In this document: positions 1 through 10,222 of the stretch, piece by piece | Layout: each line of letters begins with the position of its first letter | How positions within the stretch are numbered: position 1 is the stretch's first letter | Assembly (NCBI GenBank): GCA_025201765.1 | Contig: MU623467.1 | Location: 40,307-104,306, forward strand | Direction: 5' to 3' | From: Daldinia sp. FL1419 | Lineage: Eukaryota > Ascomycota > Sordariomycetes > Xylariales > Hypoxylaceae | DNA length: 64,000 bases | The notes under the pieces: model-generated | Seen by the model: only the letters and a program-made list of their open reading frames with translations | Told to the model about the DNA's origin: nothing | The model's database searches: none | Translations under genes and position numbers: made by a program

Positions 1-2111
1 ATCAGCCTTACCCTGGCCCACGACCGAATGAGTTCCCTTCGACTACGGCAGGGCCATACGGAGCGCATCCTGCTTTCGCGCAGCCCCCTCACGAACGCTT
101 TCCAGCAACCGCACCACCTCCACACGTAATACCTGCAAGCCAACCAGGTCCGGCACCCGCGCATCCTTTCGAGTCGCCCGATAGGCATCGATTTATCCAG
201 GCCCATCCTCAACAGCAACCACCGCCGCAAGCAATCCAACGAGGCAGACCGGCCGAAGACGTCCCTCCTCCGCCTTCAGTCGCCTATAACGGCGGACCAG
301 GTTCGGCTGTGTTCGAAGTGAACCGATCACGCCCTCAAGATGATAGTCCGGCACCAACCGGTCATCAAAGAGCTTTCCTTGCTATCCAGGAAATCAATCG
401 TAAGGGACGGGTGTCACCATTGCCGCAAGCTGTTCAAGGAGCGCAGCCTCAGTTACAGGGCCCTGCTGGTGAGCCTGGGATCAAGAGTGAATTTGGTCGC
501 ATGTTTTCCGGCATAGGAAGCGGTGTTCGCGGTATCGGGGTCTCTAGCCCGGCGCCAACTAGCATACAACCCCAATTCTCAAATTCGGGTCCTCCGCGGC
601 GTGAAGAGGAGCATCCTACTCATGAATTACTTACTGATGGACCTGCGAAGCCGAGGGGGAAGAGGAGGAAAGCCAAAGACGATGATAGTAAAGGCGATGA
701 TGATAGCAATGGTCGGGCTACGCCGGTTGGCCGAGCCAAACGTCCCAAAACCCACGCTCATCACCACCACCACCAGTAAGTCACAAATTCTCATATTTAT
801 ACGCTTCAACCGATATTCATTATAATACTGTTTAGTCATCATCACCATCACCATCATGGACCGGACAGAGCCCCTTCGCCTCTTCCAGCGGCAAATGGAC
901 AGCTCAAGAGCCTTAAAACTAACACGCCTGTGCCTTCTCCTACACGTAAAGACTTCGCTTTTACTCATCACCACCAACCCCCGAGATCAGTGCCGGCGCC
1001 GGCGCCGCCTTCGATGACGGCAACGCCCGGTTCGACTATTATCCCTAAACCGAAACATAAGATTTCATCTCAAGCGGTGCTCGATAGCATCGCAGATCGG
1101 CCGCGGAAGCATCTAGGCGATGTCGTGTATCAAGTAACTCTAAAGCCCACGAAGTTAGAGTCGTCCCATACCAAGTTCGGATACTCATCTAACCCACGTC
1201 CCTTGCCTATGGACGTGATAAAAGGTAACGAAAACTCCACTCTGACGGTCAAGATCCCACGTGTACACTTGAGCCCGTCGGCCCGGGAGGAGATTACGTC
1301 CCGCCGAGCGGTTTGGGGAACGGATATCTATACGGACGATTCAGATGTTGTTGCCGCATGTATTCATGCGGGCTGGATTCGAGGTGAATGGAGCGAAGAT
1401 GTGGATATCGACCTGCTAGACCTGTATAAGCCAACAACATCGAAGAAGCAACGCGTGGCACCTGCCGAACAGCAACTCGAGGTATTGACTTCGCCGCCGG
1501 TTTCGGGTCCCGTCCGAGTACCCGCGGACCGAGATTTGCACGTGACTCTTCTCGTCCTCCCTGCGCTGGAGAAATATAGCAGTTCAACGCGCTTCGGTAT
1601 CCAAAGCCGCGAATTCGGGGGAACATACAACGGGCGCAAGTCAGTCCACGATGGGATCAGCTTTATGATCATAAGTGTACGCTGGGTGGACGGCGCGGCG
1701 CCACAAAGCAGGCTTCGCGGTAAAGCGCGTAGGGAGCGTATTAGGAAAGCTATGAGCGAAGTCAACCGGAGTCAGGTGGTGGATATTGGGGGAAAGGAGA
1801 TGCTAGGTAAGATGGCAACATCGAGGGATTCTAGCGCTGGTAGAGAGAAGGATACCGGGAAGGCGGCCGACGGTAATAGGGAGGGCAATAAGGAAAACCG
1901 CCCTGCAACTACATTCAATGGTGGTGTTCTTGCACCGAGCCAAGAGAAGCCCAACGCAGATACAAATACGGGCTTGGATGAAGGGGTTCCGGAGAAGAAC
2001 CGTTCAACGGACGACCAAAGCGGGAGGACGAGAGATGCTATTACGAATACTGATGCCGGAGAAGAAGTAAGGAAACATGGAATGGGCGAACCCGTGGGTG
2101 CTTCCACGTAA
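1..2111 (+). CDS. RXT3: Rxt3-like subunit of the Rpd3L histone deacetylase complex (5' partial)
   Basis: The reading frame is open from base 3 at the left edge, so the start codon lies outside the window. The model is exon <1-775, intron 776-835 (GTAAGT...TTTAG, 60 nt), exon 836-2111, giving at least 682 residues. The C-terminal half has the conserved Rxt3 block: GDVVYQVTLKP, then WGTDIYTDDSDVVAACIHAG followed by WIRGEW, then DLHVTLLVLPALEKYSSSTR and the HDGISFMI...RWV segment. In yeasts Rxt3 belongs to the large Rpd3 (Sin3) deacetylase complex, which represses transcription in the nucleus. The N-terminal half is Pro/Gln-rich and disordered, with a basic KPRGKRRKAK patch. A run of 13 histidines spans the intron (6 codons before or across it, 7 after). 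The tail is charged and low complexity. The family call is by eye from the conserved block; the disordered halves carry no information. Confidence 0.85.
776..835 (+). other. Intron inside a polyhistidine tract
   Basis: GTAAGT donor at 776 and TTTAG acceptor ending at 835. It splits a CAT/CAC codon run, and splicing restores frame through a histidine codon (CA|T). Reading through would stop at once (TAA at 777-779). Confidence 0.85.
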
Positions 2112-2748
2112 CGCGAACCCCATATTGTATCGATGTAAGGGAATTAAAAGATGGGAGGATCTGTATTGGGACCACTAGGCGAGATCCCTCGAAGCTAGAA
2201 TTGAGGGACGCTTACAGCAGAGGGATTTGATAGTGTTGCCTTTCTTCTACGTCCCGTACGCCCCTGACGGTATTTCTGAGATACCCTAGAATGTACTTAT
2301 ATGGCTGTTGCTGCTTCCGTCTTCACCTATATAGCATAGCGCGGAGTTTCGAGCAAGAAAAGCGTATGATGATACAAAATACAGTCATCCGATGTTACAC
2401 TTTCATCACTTCCATTGCAGCATAGCAATCTGATACTTGAATGTAGCGTCAGGTGATATATGGCTATTTTCATTTATATGCTTGATAATTTGATGATGTT
2501 GCTAGTCTACGTGCAGTAATCATTTAACTCGGGACGTATAGTGACAAACCACGTCTTGTGAGGGATGAGTACATGTCAAGCTGCCGACCCGGCTTACAAG
2601 GTAGCCATGACTGAAGTAAGGGGCTGAGAGAAGAGGGTTATGTCGGCCTAGGTTCTGACGCATTCTTCCAACTTGGATCGTTAGACATATAACAAGCAAC
2701 CTCAGTCCCAAGTATTATTCATTATACAAGTTCGATTCAGAAAGGCTT
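2112..2748. other. Intergenic spacer between convergent genes
   Basis: This 637-bp spacer lies between the 3' ends of the Rxt3-like gene and the SDHAF4 gene, so it holds two 3' untranslated regions. I see no RNA gene or credible ORF in it. Confidence 0.6.
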
Positions 2749-3270
2749 TCAAAAATCCGTAACCCGGCCGTTAAAGCTATAATCGCCAGCAGGTCCCCAG
2801 CGCAGGGGTTCGTTCTTGGGCCCGCCTACCTCGCCCGTCTTAGGGTTGATGTCGCCTTCGAACTCGGGTGGCGCACCTTTCCGTAGCGGCGTCGGCGAGA
2901 AATCGCCCCCGACGGCTGGCAAGCTTTGGTCCGCGGCCGAATGAGAATTGGCGATGGTAGAAGTATCGGAAGTGACGGGAGAGCTAAAGTCTGGGGACGA
3001 AGTCGGGTTAAAGCCCTCTTGGGTGTTAGCGGTGCGTTGTAGCTGTTCAAATTCGGCTTGTTGGTCGGGTGGGAGGCGCGGAGGCGATGGCATAGATTGA
3101 AATGGATTAGGACTGTTGGATGCGTGGCGTTGATGCCGCAGAGGAAGAAACGCTGCTGCTTGGAGGCTGGATAGTTGCGATTGCGACTGCGATCGCGAAC
3201 GAGATTGCGCGGTCGTGTAGGCGGAATATGAACGCGAAAGTCGCGTAAGATAGACAACGCGGGACGCCAT
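2749..3270 (-). CDS. SDH8: Succinate dehydrogenase assembly factor 4, mitochondrial (SDHAF4/Sdh8, DUF1674)
   Basis: Single-exon protein of 173 residues. The last 37 residues are the family signature: FEGDINPKTGEVGGPKNEP, then LRWGPAGDYSFNGRVTDF at the very C-terminus, as usual for SDHAF4. The N-terminus (MASRVVYLTRLSRSYSAYT) is rich in Arg/Ser and lacks acidic residues, which suits a mitochondrial presequence. The middle, residues about 50-130, is Ser/Pro/Gln-rich linker. Family knowledge: SDHAF4 binds flavinylated Sdh1 in the matrix, protects it from oxidants and passes it on to Sdh2 during complex II assembly. The protein is longer than metazoan SDHAF4 because of the linker. The ATG at 3270 is the first in frame ahead of the presequence. 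The gene converges on the Rxt3-like gene. Confidence 0.9.
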   Translation of the reverse strand: MASRVVYLTRLSRSYSAYTTAQSRSRSQSQSQLSSLQAAAFLPLRHQRHASNSPNPFQSMPSPPRLPPDQQAEFEQLQRTANTQEGFNPTSSPDFSSPVTSDTSTIANSHSAADQSLPAVGGDFSPTPLRKGAPPEFEGDINPKTGEVGGPKNEPLRWGPAGDYSFNGRVTDF

Positions 3271-3710
3271 TACGAAGGTGATTTTTATTTATTTTACTTC
3301 TACTCTTCTGCGGAATCGAGTAATATTATTACCGTCTTTTGCTGTGAATAATTTTGAGGGGTGTATGATGTAGACTCCGATGTTATGGAATCATGGATTT
3401 AAAGGTACAGCGCTGTCTTGTCTATCGCATATATTAGTTACGTGCATATCTACTTATTTTTATAAATAGCTAACCTATTTAGTTAAAGGTATAAGTATGT
3501 AGATACCTAGGTACCTGTTTTAATTCAGATGTATCTCGGTATGGCGTACAATCTACAAGTTGTAAATCCGCCTAATATGTAAAGCTATTATTATATATTT
3601 ATATATCCATAATACAAGGTAAAAAGATGATAGAAAAGAAATTAAATCTAATTTAAGTAATAATAATACGTCACTATAATGGAGAGGGACTTGAGTAAAA
3701 GTAAATCAAA
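3271..3710. other. AT-rich intergenic spacer
   Basis: This is the upstream region of the SDHAF4 gene. It is AT-rich with a TAGATACCTAGGTACCTG word near 3500. No ORF or RNA gene is visible. Confidence 0.6.
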
Positions 3711-3805
3711 CGAGCTCAGCAGGGATCGAACCTGCAATCTTCAGAGAGCGGAGAACCTAGAAGACGGAACCGAAATCTGACGCCTTACCATTAGGCCATG
3801 AACCC
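3711..3805 (-). tRNA. tRNA-Arg (anticodon UCG) with a 23-nt intron
   Basis: Read on the minus strand, the full cloverleaf is present. The acceptor stem is GGGTTCA/TGAGCTC with two G-U pairs. The D arm has stem GCC/GGC. The anticodon stem is TCAGA/TCTGA. The variable loop is AGATT. The T arm is GCAGG-TTCGATC-CCTGC, followed by discriminator G at 3711. The anticodon loop is interrupted: TTTCGG (positions 32-37) is followed by 23 nt at 3769-3747 and then C38, which is the canonical intron site after position 37. The mature tRNA would be 72 nt before CCA addition. Anticodon TCG decodes CGA (Arg). It lies about 440 bp upstream of the SDHAF4 start, on the same strand. Confidence 0.9.
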
Positions 3806-4263
3806 CATTGGTGGTGGTGAGGTTTAATTTGGGCAAAAGATTTATATCTATTAGTGATGAGTAGTGTAAGTGATGTAGAAGAGTAGAAGAGGGCTTTATG
3901 CTAGATCGAGTTAAGTGGTGGACCCATTCTTAAGTTGAACTTGCTTGAGTTCCAGTCAACTTGCACGGATAACCCAAGTATATTATATTACTTACGTACA
4001 TAGTACAATACACCCCTTATATTAATATTAGTTCTTCAACTATGCATAATATAAGAACAGGGCTTTAAAATCTAAATAAAATAATGCCTTTTAAAATATC
4101 TAATCTATTTTACTAGGATTTCATACTATAAAAGATCCAAAAACTATAATTACAACAATATCCCAAGGCAGCTTTAAAGATATTTTCAGGATCTCAACAA
4201 AGTATTTCCAAGGGTCCGCCAACTAATATTAATAGGTACAGGGGGTATGTTATATAATACATA
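3806..4263. other. AT-rich spacer upstream of the 5S relic
   Basis: AT-rich sequence with no credible ORF. Apart from the tRNA 5' flank on its left I see nothing in it. Confidence 0.55.
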
Positions 4264-4353
4264 GATCCCGTCCGCTCTCCCATAGACAAACCAGATATTG
4301 AAAAATCGTCTGTTAGGGTGGGGGCGGATGGCGAATCCCTGATGTCGTACATA
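4264..4353 (+). pseudogene. 5S rRNA pseudogene (3' two-thirds)
   Basis: The segment starts GATCCCGTCCGCTCTCCCAT, identical to bases about 29-48 of the intact 5S gene at 24343. It goes on with recognisable ACCAGATA, GGCGAATCC and GTCGTACAT blocks. The first 28 bases, with the conserved CGACCATAGG, are missing, and the central arm is scrambled. Several changes are C-to-T or G-to-A (GCCAGATACC to ACCAGATATT), as expected from RIP or methylation decay. It is almost certainly not transcribed into functional 5S RNA. Confidence 0.8.
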
Positions 4354-4781
4354 AGTTTTCCTTATATTTTCTTCGAATCGAGATTTAAATGATCAATATA
4401 CACAGCCAAATCCGTACAAGGTACGTACTTGCCTAGGTACGTGACTCGGCATCTTTTATCGAAAAAAAAAATAAGGGAAAAAAGACTCCAACCACCTGTT
4501 TGGGAAGAGGCAAGCAGGGATAAAATTATCTAATATCCATGTCAAAAAATACATACCTATATAAATATGTACCTTATTAAGTACCTAAATACTTATGTAT
4601 GTACATAGGTACGTGGTACCAAGAAAGTGGAGATGGCGGGGTCAAGATAGAAATGATTCACCCCTCCGGTTATCGCTTTAGGAAAATATCTGTATAGTGT
4701 CTGTACATGTATACCTCTTATATGAAATTAATCATTTGGCGGTACTAAATCCTCAAGTTGCAAGAATAACATATTTTTCTT

Positions 4782-4799
4782 CTTCTTCTTCTTCTTTTC
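4782..4799. repeat. (CTT)n microsatellite in the tryptophan synthase leader
   Basis: About six TTC/CTT units ending in TTTTCAG, about 130 bp before the start codon. It may be a pyrimidine-rich promoter or leader tract, or the 3' end of an untranslated-leader intron. Confidence 0.6.
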
Positions 4800-4804
4800 A
4801 GGTT

Positions 4805-4811
4805 TGACTCA
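4805..4811 (+). promoter_or_regulatory. CPC1/Gcn4-type site (TGACTCA)
   Basis: A perfect TGACTCA lies 114 bp upstream of the tryptophan synthase ATG. This is the consensus for the bZIP activator of general amino-acid control (CPC1 in Neurospora, CpcA in Aspergillus, Gcn4 in yeast), which is known to act on tryptophan genes. A 7-bp match can occur by chance, so the role is inferred from its position and the target gene. Confidence 0.55.
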
Positions 4812-4924
4812 GACTTCTCCTCCTCGTCCTCTTAAATCTCAATTTCTCCCTCTCCTATAAAGGGTCGAGTCTTGCTTCATCTTTTTGCTTTTCTCATAGA
4901 TCAATTGAACTCAGCCAAGATAAC

Positions 4925-7328
4925 ATGGAGGCTCTTAAACAGACGTTTAGACGCTGCAAGGCCGAGAAGAGGGTATGGATTGGATTTCTTTCTTTAATCG
5001 CGCCCCTTCTCCCCTTCTCCCCTTTCACTCTTCTTTTCGCGCCGTGTATCTATATATACGACTCTATCCTCTACATGACTGACTGACATTGACACATAGG
5101 CTGCCTTGGTAACGTATGTTACTGCCGGTTATCCCAAGCCCGAGGACACTCCCGATATTTTGGTAGGAATGCAAAAGGGAGGCGCCGGTATGTTGTGGCA
5201 AATAGGAAGAATTAATCAAAATGGGCAAAGGCGGTAGCGACTAACAAGATTCAGACGTCATCGAGCTTGGCGTACCGTTCACAGATCCAATCGCCGACGG
5301 CCCGACGATACAGACCGCTAACACTGTCGCTCTCGCCAACGGTGTCACCATCAAATCAACCCTTGGCATGATAAGCGAAGCTAGATCCAAGGGGTTGACT
5401 GCTCCAGTTCTACTGATGGGTTATTACAACCCCTTGCTCAGCTACGGCGAGGACGCTCTACTGCGGGATTGTCAGGGGGCTGGTGTCAATGGCTTCATCG
5501 TCTGCGACCTCCCCCCTGAGGAAGCCGTATCCTTCCGAAAGCTATGTAGCAGGGGTGGTTTATCATATGTGCCCCTGATCGCTCCCGCAACGTCCGATAC
5601 CCGTATGCGACTCCTGTGCGCCCTGGCAGATTCTTTCATATATGTCGTGTCGCGTATGGGTGTGACGGGCGCTCTGGGTACTCTCAATGCCAACTTACCC
5701 AACCTGCTCGAACGAGTCAAGAAGTACAGTGGCGACAAACCCGCCGCTGTCGGCTTCGGCGTGTCGACGCGAGAACACTTCCAATCCGTCGCTTCTATTG
5801 CAGACGGTGTCGTCATAGGTTCCCAGATAATCACGACTTTGCAGAAGACCAAAGGCGATAATGGCGCCAAGGCTGTTGAGGAATACTGCGCCTACGTAAG
5901 TGGACGCACGACCCAAGAAACAACCCGAGAAGTTGGCGTGATCGAGGCTATTGGCGCGGCCAAAGAACCTAGCGGAGAAGATGTAACGGTCAACGGCGTG
6001 ATTACGGAGCATGACGACGCTGCGCTAGTAGCGCAACTTGCCGCGCTTCACGGCAAGATTCCCGAGCGATTTGGCGAGTTTGGCGGCCAGTACGTCCCGG
6101 AATCGCTTATGGACTGCTTATCCCAGCTAGAGGATGGCTTCAATGCCATCAAGGACGACCCTAAGTTTTGGGAAGAGTATAGATCCTACTACCCCTGGAT
6201 GGGTCGGCCCGGCCAGCTACACTTGGCCGAAAGGCTTACGGAACACGCTGGCGGTGCCAATATCTGGTTGAAGAGGGAAGACTTAAACCATACTGGATCT
6301 CACAAGATCAATAATGCCTTAGGGCAGCTTCTGCTGGCGAAGCGGTTGGGGAAGAAGAAGATTATTGCCGAGACGGGTGCTGGACAGCATGGTGTCGCAA
6401 CAGCCACGGTCTGTGCCAAGTTTGGTATGGAATGCACGGTTTTTATGGGTGCCGTAAGTTCCTCGTATTCTTCTGCTACCGAAATCTAGCATCTACTGGC
6501 AGGCAAGCTAATTATATGGTGTAGGAAGACGTACGTCGTCAAGCATTGAACGTGTTTCGTATGCGATTGCTTGGTGCCAAGGTTGTCGCAGTTGAAGCTG
6601 GCAGCAAAACGCTGCGAGACGCCGTAAACGAAGCGCTCCGCTACTGGGTCGTTCACCTCGAGGATACCCACTACATTATTGGATCAGCTATTGGCCCTCA
6701 TCCCTTCCCTACCATTGTTAGAACCTTCCAGTCAGTAATTGGTAACGAGACGAAGGCGCAGATGTTAGAAAAGCGCGGTAAACTACCCGACGCCGTTGTG
6801 GCTTGCGTTGGTGGAGGGAGCAATGCCGTGGGCATGTTCTATCCTTTTTCGAACGATCCTAGCGTTAAGCTTTTGGGTGTCGAAGCCGGCGGCGACGGTG
6901 TAAACACAACCCGACATTCAGCCACATTGACTGGGGGTACTAAAGGTGTTCTACACGGTGTCAGGACGTACGTGCTACAAAACGAGTTCGGCCAGATCTC
7001 GGACACGCACTCGGTCTCGGCTGGTCTAGACTACCCCGGCGTTGGTCCCGAATTATCGTCTTGGAAGGATTCGGAAAGGGCCAAGTTTATTGCTGCTACA
7101 GATGCTGAAGCATTTATCGGTTTCAGACTCATGAGCCAGTTGGAAGGCATCATACCCGCCCTCGAGTCCGCTCACGGAATCTACGGGGCTATCGAGCTAG
7201 CCAGGACGATGAAGAAGGACGAAGACGTGGTAATATGCCTTAGCGGAAGGGGTGACAAGGACGTACAGAGCGTTGCGGAAGAGTTGCCCAAGCTAGGGCC
7301 TCAGATTGGATGGGATTTGCGTTTCTAA
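4925..7328 (+). CDS. trp-3: Bifunctional tryptophan synthase (alpha-beta fusion)
   Basis: Four exons: 4925-4972, 5100-5187, 5255-6453, 6525-7328; 712 residues, the usual size for the fungal fused enzyme (yeast TRP5, Neurospora trp-3). The alpha domain (about 1-265) cleaves indole-3-glycerol phosphate. Its motif [17 protein letters not shown] puts the catalytic acids at Glu49 and Asp60, the same numbers as in the bacterial alpha subunit. The beta domain (about 305-712) joins indole and serine with PLP. It starts near [17 protein letters not shown], has the PLP lysine in HTGSHKINN (Lys396) and the phosphate-binding GGGSN at 541-545. All three introns are GT-AG, and a CTAAC branch-like site precedes the second acceptor (5241). 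The start gives [16 protein letters not shown] and is the only ATG that fits the spliced frame. The gene catalyses the last two steps of tryptophan synthesis in the cytosol. Confidence 0.97.
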
Positions 7329-7629
7329 AGGGGATGAGAGTGAATGGCTATTTTACAGGTTCTGTCGAGAAGGAAACCCTTTTGTACATGGTCTTAGATT
7401 CGGCGTTGGCTGGCGTGAAGGGTCGCTAAAAAAAAGTGAAAATCATGATACATGACGGTATCGAGCAACATATAGAATTGCGTACTGATGCATTTTGTAC
7501 AGAATGATATACGATACAGTGCCATAGCCTCCATAGCTCGCTGAATCTTGCCTCTCTACCTTTGCGCGGGATGGTCTCAAAATCCTCTAGACGCCTCCGG
7601 GTGTGTGAAGCTAGTAAAATAATGTGCTT
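7329..7629. other. Short convergent spacer
   Basis: 301 bp between the 3' ends of the tryptophan synthase and bL28m genes. No further feature is visible. Confidence 0.6.
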
Positions 7630-8469
7630 TTATATTCTAGGTGTCTTGTCGTCGCCTTCGGATTTGTCTTCTTCTATGGTATGGTCGACATTCTCGATGA
7701 CATTCTCGACGACATCCTCGACGACATCCTCGACTTCCCTGGCTTCCCTAACCTCTCCGATCGCCTCGCCGTCTTCCTCGATTAGTAAATCTTCGTTGTC
7801 TTTTACCCCACCGATGACGAATTCGTCACCACGTTCTAGCATGCCGTCAACCTCGCTTAGCACGGCCTCGGACGTAACACCGTCGGCAGCCAATTCGCCG
7901 GGAAGGGTCTCCTCGCCCTCTTCCTTGGGAGGCAAACCTAAAGCGGCACGCTCGCGGGCGAAACGTTCGCGTACAGCAGGTGTTTGCATAATCTTCCAAC
8001 GGAGAGCCCAACCAGCAGGACCTAAATCCTTGATACGACGAGCCTTCGACCCGAGGAGATACTCGTCGATACCACCGAGGCGATCTATCGTCTTCAGAAC
8101 ACCGGTCGTTAGGCGAGTACGCACAAATGCCCCTAGGCTCGGCGACCAAAGGCGCTTGGTGTGGCGGTTAGGTAGCCAAGAAGTACGAGACTTGTTGCCG
8201 TGATCGGGAGCTACCACATTGCCGAAACGGATTTTGGAACCAGCGAATAATCCTTCGTTTGCCTGCTTGTACGTTCGAAACCGGCCGTACGGGTATGCGG
8301 GTACTTGGTCTACCGGTACGGTCAAGTGAGACGGCTTTTGGCGATTCCGATGGGAGGTGGTGCTAAGAGCTCGTTGTGCTGGTATCCTTCGGGAAGTGGT
8401 GGAGGATATCTGTGATGTAATTGAGAAGAAGCAGGAGGGCGACGACGCCGAGAGACGAATTGATGCCAT
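7630..8469 (-). CDS. MRPL24: Mitochondrial large-subunit ribosomal protein bL28m
   Basis: Single exon, 279 residues. Residues 1 to about 45 are Ser/Arg-rich (SITSQISSTTSRRIPAQRA) and look like a mitochondrial targeting sequence. The L28 core follows: YPYGRFRTYKQANEGLFAGS, FGNVVAPDHGNKSRTSWLPN, RHTKRLWSPSLGAFVRTRLT, TGVLKTIDRLGGIDEYLL, and then the mitochondria-specific helix ending WALRWKIMQ. The C-terminal 80 residues are very acidic with a VEDVVEDVVENVIENV repeat, probably a surface tail. Family knowledge: bL28m (yeast Mrpl24) is part of the mitoribosomal 54S subunit. The name follows yeast usage. It shares a 579-bp divergent promoter region with the unknown gene starting at 9049. Confidence 0.88.
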   Translation of the reverse strand: MASIRLSASSPSCFFSITSQISSTTSRRIPAQRALSTTSHRNRQKPSHLTVPVDQVPAYPYGRFRTYKQANEGLFAGSKIRFGNVVAPDHGNKSRTSWLPNRHTKRLWSPSLGAFVRTRLTTGVLKTIDRLGGIDEYLLGSKARRIKDLGPAGWALRWKIMQTPAVRERFARERAALGLPPKEEGEETLPGELAADGVTSEAVLSEVDGMLERGDEFVIGGVKDNEDLLIEEDGEAIGEVREAREVEDVVEDVVENVIENVDHTIEEDKSEGDDKTPRI

Positions 8470-9048
8470 TCTTGTTCACTGCTATGTGGATCGCTAATTT
8501 GTTACGGAGACATTAATATTCGAGGCGAATTGGCACCGACTTTTTGGTGTTGGTGGACGTTTGGGACGTATGACGAGTTCACAAGTCGTCAACTGGGACT
8601 TTTTTTTTTTTTTTTCGACAATTGAAGATTTGCAGACGTATTTTGTTTAGTTGAATAGGATGGATATATTGTTAAATATCCATATATAAAGTACTGCCGT
8701 CGACGTGGTAAGGGACAGGTGCGGGATGTGGGGGAGAGGTAGGTACCTAGGTACTAGGTACTAGGTACTAGGTACATAGTAGGTAGGTAGGTAGTAGTAC
8801 CTACCCCGTAGGCACCTACCTATGTATTGTACCTATCTAGGCACGCTACGCTACGTAAGTCGCGTGCCTTGGGTAAGGTAGATGTCATGTGGCACCGCTC
8901 CAAGCTCGCGATTTCGTTATTCTTATCGACCGCGGGGTTTTACCGCCTATCGCAACTCTTCCAGTCGCAGGCATCTCATTGTCCCCCTACCCCCTAAAGG
9001 TACAAAAGATTGATCGCAAGTCTCAAGAACAAGAAACGACCTCCAAAA
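8470..9048. promoter_or_regulatory. Divergent promoter region with a TAGGTACC-word cluster
   Basis: This region separates two divergent starts. It holds a 15-nt T run near 8600 and, at about 8739-8845, a dense cluster of overlapping TAGGTAC, CCTAGGTA and TAGG words that form several GTAC palindromes. Promoter function is inferred from the layout only. Confidence 0.5.
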
Positions 9049-10222
9049 ATGCTTCCTCCTATAGACGAGTCCGTCCTCAAACAGAATCCCGACTTTGATC
9101 GCCTCTACAAAACACTTACCGAGTCGTTTCTTAATCCTGACGGATCAACTAGAAGCAATGACATCGCAGCTAAGAAGCGCGACGCCGTACACGATGCAAG
9201 TTTTGAATCGCATACGATCCGAATACTTATTAATCGATCAACTAATTGACCATGGATATCATATCTAGGAACTCAAAGCCCATCGTCTCAAAGCTACGAA
9301 ACGATATTTACTGCGCCGCTCGATAGCAGCCGCGGCCAATCCCGACCTCACCTTGTCTAATCCTTCATCTACTCAACAACAATACCTATCTCAACCTCAC
9401 CGACGAGCTAGATCAAGACCGCAACCGCAACCGCAACCGCAACCGCAAGCTTCTGCTTCAAGTCAAGCTCCCCCTCCCGAAATCCTCGATCTACTCCTCC
9501 TACTCCCACCTTTCCTATCCAGTCCTACCTCCTTGTCGTCCTCCGCGCTCGCTCTACTACTTTCTCGACCTCCCTTCTCCAATCTCCCATCTTTGTTCCC
9601 TGTCTTAACCGACACCCTTTCCACCACACTATCCCGCCAGGCTGGCTCACTGGCCCGAGTATTAAACCCACACACCAACCCCTCCTACATCCATCGTTCT
9701 GTCCCCGCTCTCGCGTCAACAACTACCGCCCTACTATCTACCATATCCAGTTCCTCGGTCGCTCTGTCGCTCGCACGACAGCGCGCCGCGTACGACCTCG
9801 TGTCACACCTTGCGCAGCACGCGACGATCCTAGCCCAGCTCATACGCGTGCTTGAATCGAAACACGGTCCCGCTGCGCGATCTGCCGAACTGCGGGCCGA
9901 AGAAGCCAACCTTTCCGTCCGTGTGTGGGCTCTCGCCGCCGAGGCATTGCTCTGGGATTCTAGACGCACCGTATACCCTCCCGAGGCGAGGCTCGCTTTG
10001 ACGAATTATAGGCGTCACTTGGGCGACGCACGGATGCGCCTCGCGGATACCCTCCGGATACGCCAGACGCAGCTAGAAGATTACGGGGTGATGTCTACCG
10101 AGAACGAAGGGCATAGCGAACAGGGTAGCAAAGAGCGGACCATGCGTGAAATGGCCAGGGTATGGCGCGAGATGGAGTCACGACTCAACGAAGTAAAGGG
10201 CGATTTAGATCGGTTAGCATGA
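9049..10222 (+). CDS. Fungal protein of unknown function, two exons
   Basis: Exon 9049-9195, intron 9196-9268, exon 9269-10222, 366 residues. I do not recognise the family. The start reads MLPPIDESVLKQNPDFDRLY and a predicted helix follows across the splice (AAKKRDAVHD|ELKAHRLKA). Then come a PQPQPQPQPQ tract near residue 85, a long Leu/Ser-rich helical region, and an Arg/Glu-rich C-terminus (RTMREMARVWREMESRLNEV) likely to be a coiled coil. The intron is best read as GC-AG: the donor GAT|GCAAGT matches the consensus except for GC, and joining gives the helical sequence above. A GTACAC donor at 9187 would also keep frame but drop three residues and is a poor site. It is probably a real gene, given the long frame and sensible splice. 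There is no signal peptide or membrane segment. Confidence 0.75.

Noticed and set aside
1294..1765. Minus-strand frames opposite the Rxt3-like gene
   Set aside because: They lie opposite the conserved Rxt3 core and have no domain or splice support.
5472..6012. Minus-strand and alternative plus frames within tryptophan synthase
   Set aside because: Shadows of a clearly conserved coding exon.
7562..8203. Plus-strand frame of 213 residues opposite bL28m
   Set aside because: Ser/Thr-rich text is the antisense of the acidic tail; the ribosomal protein frame is the conserved one.
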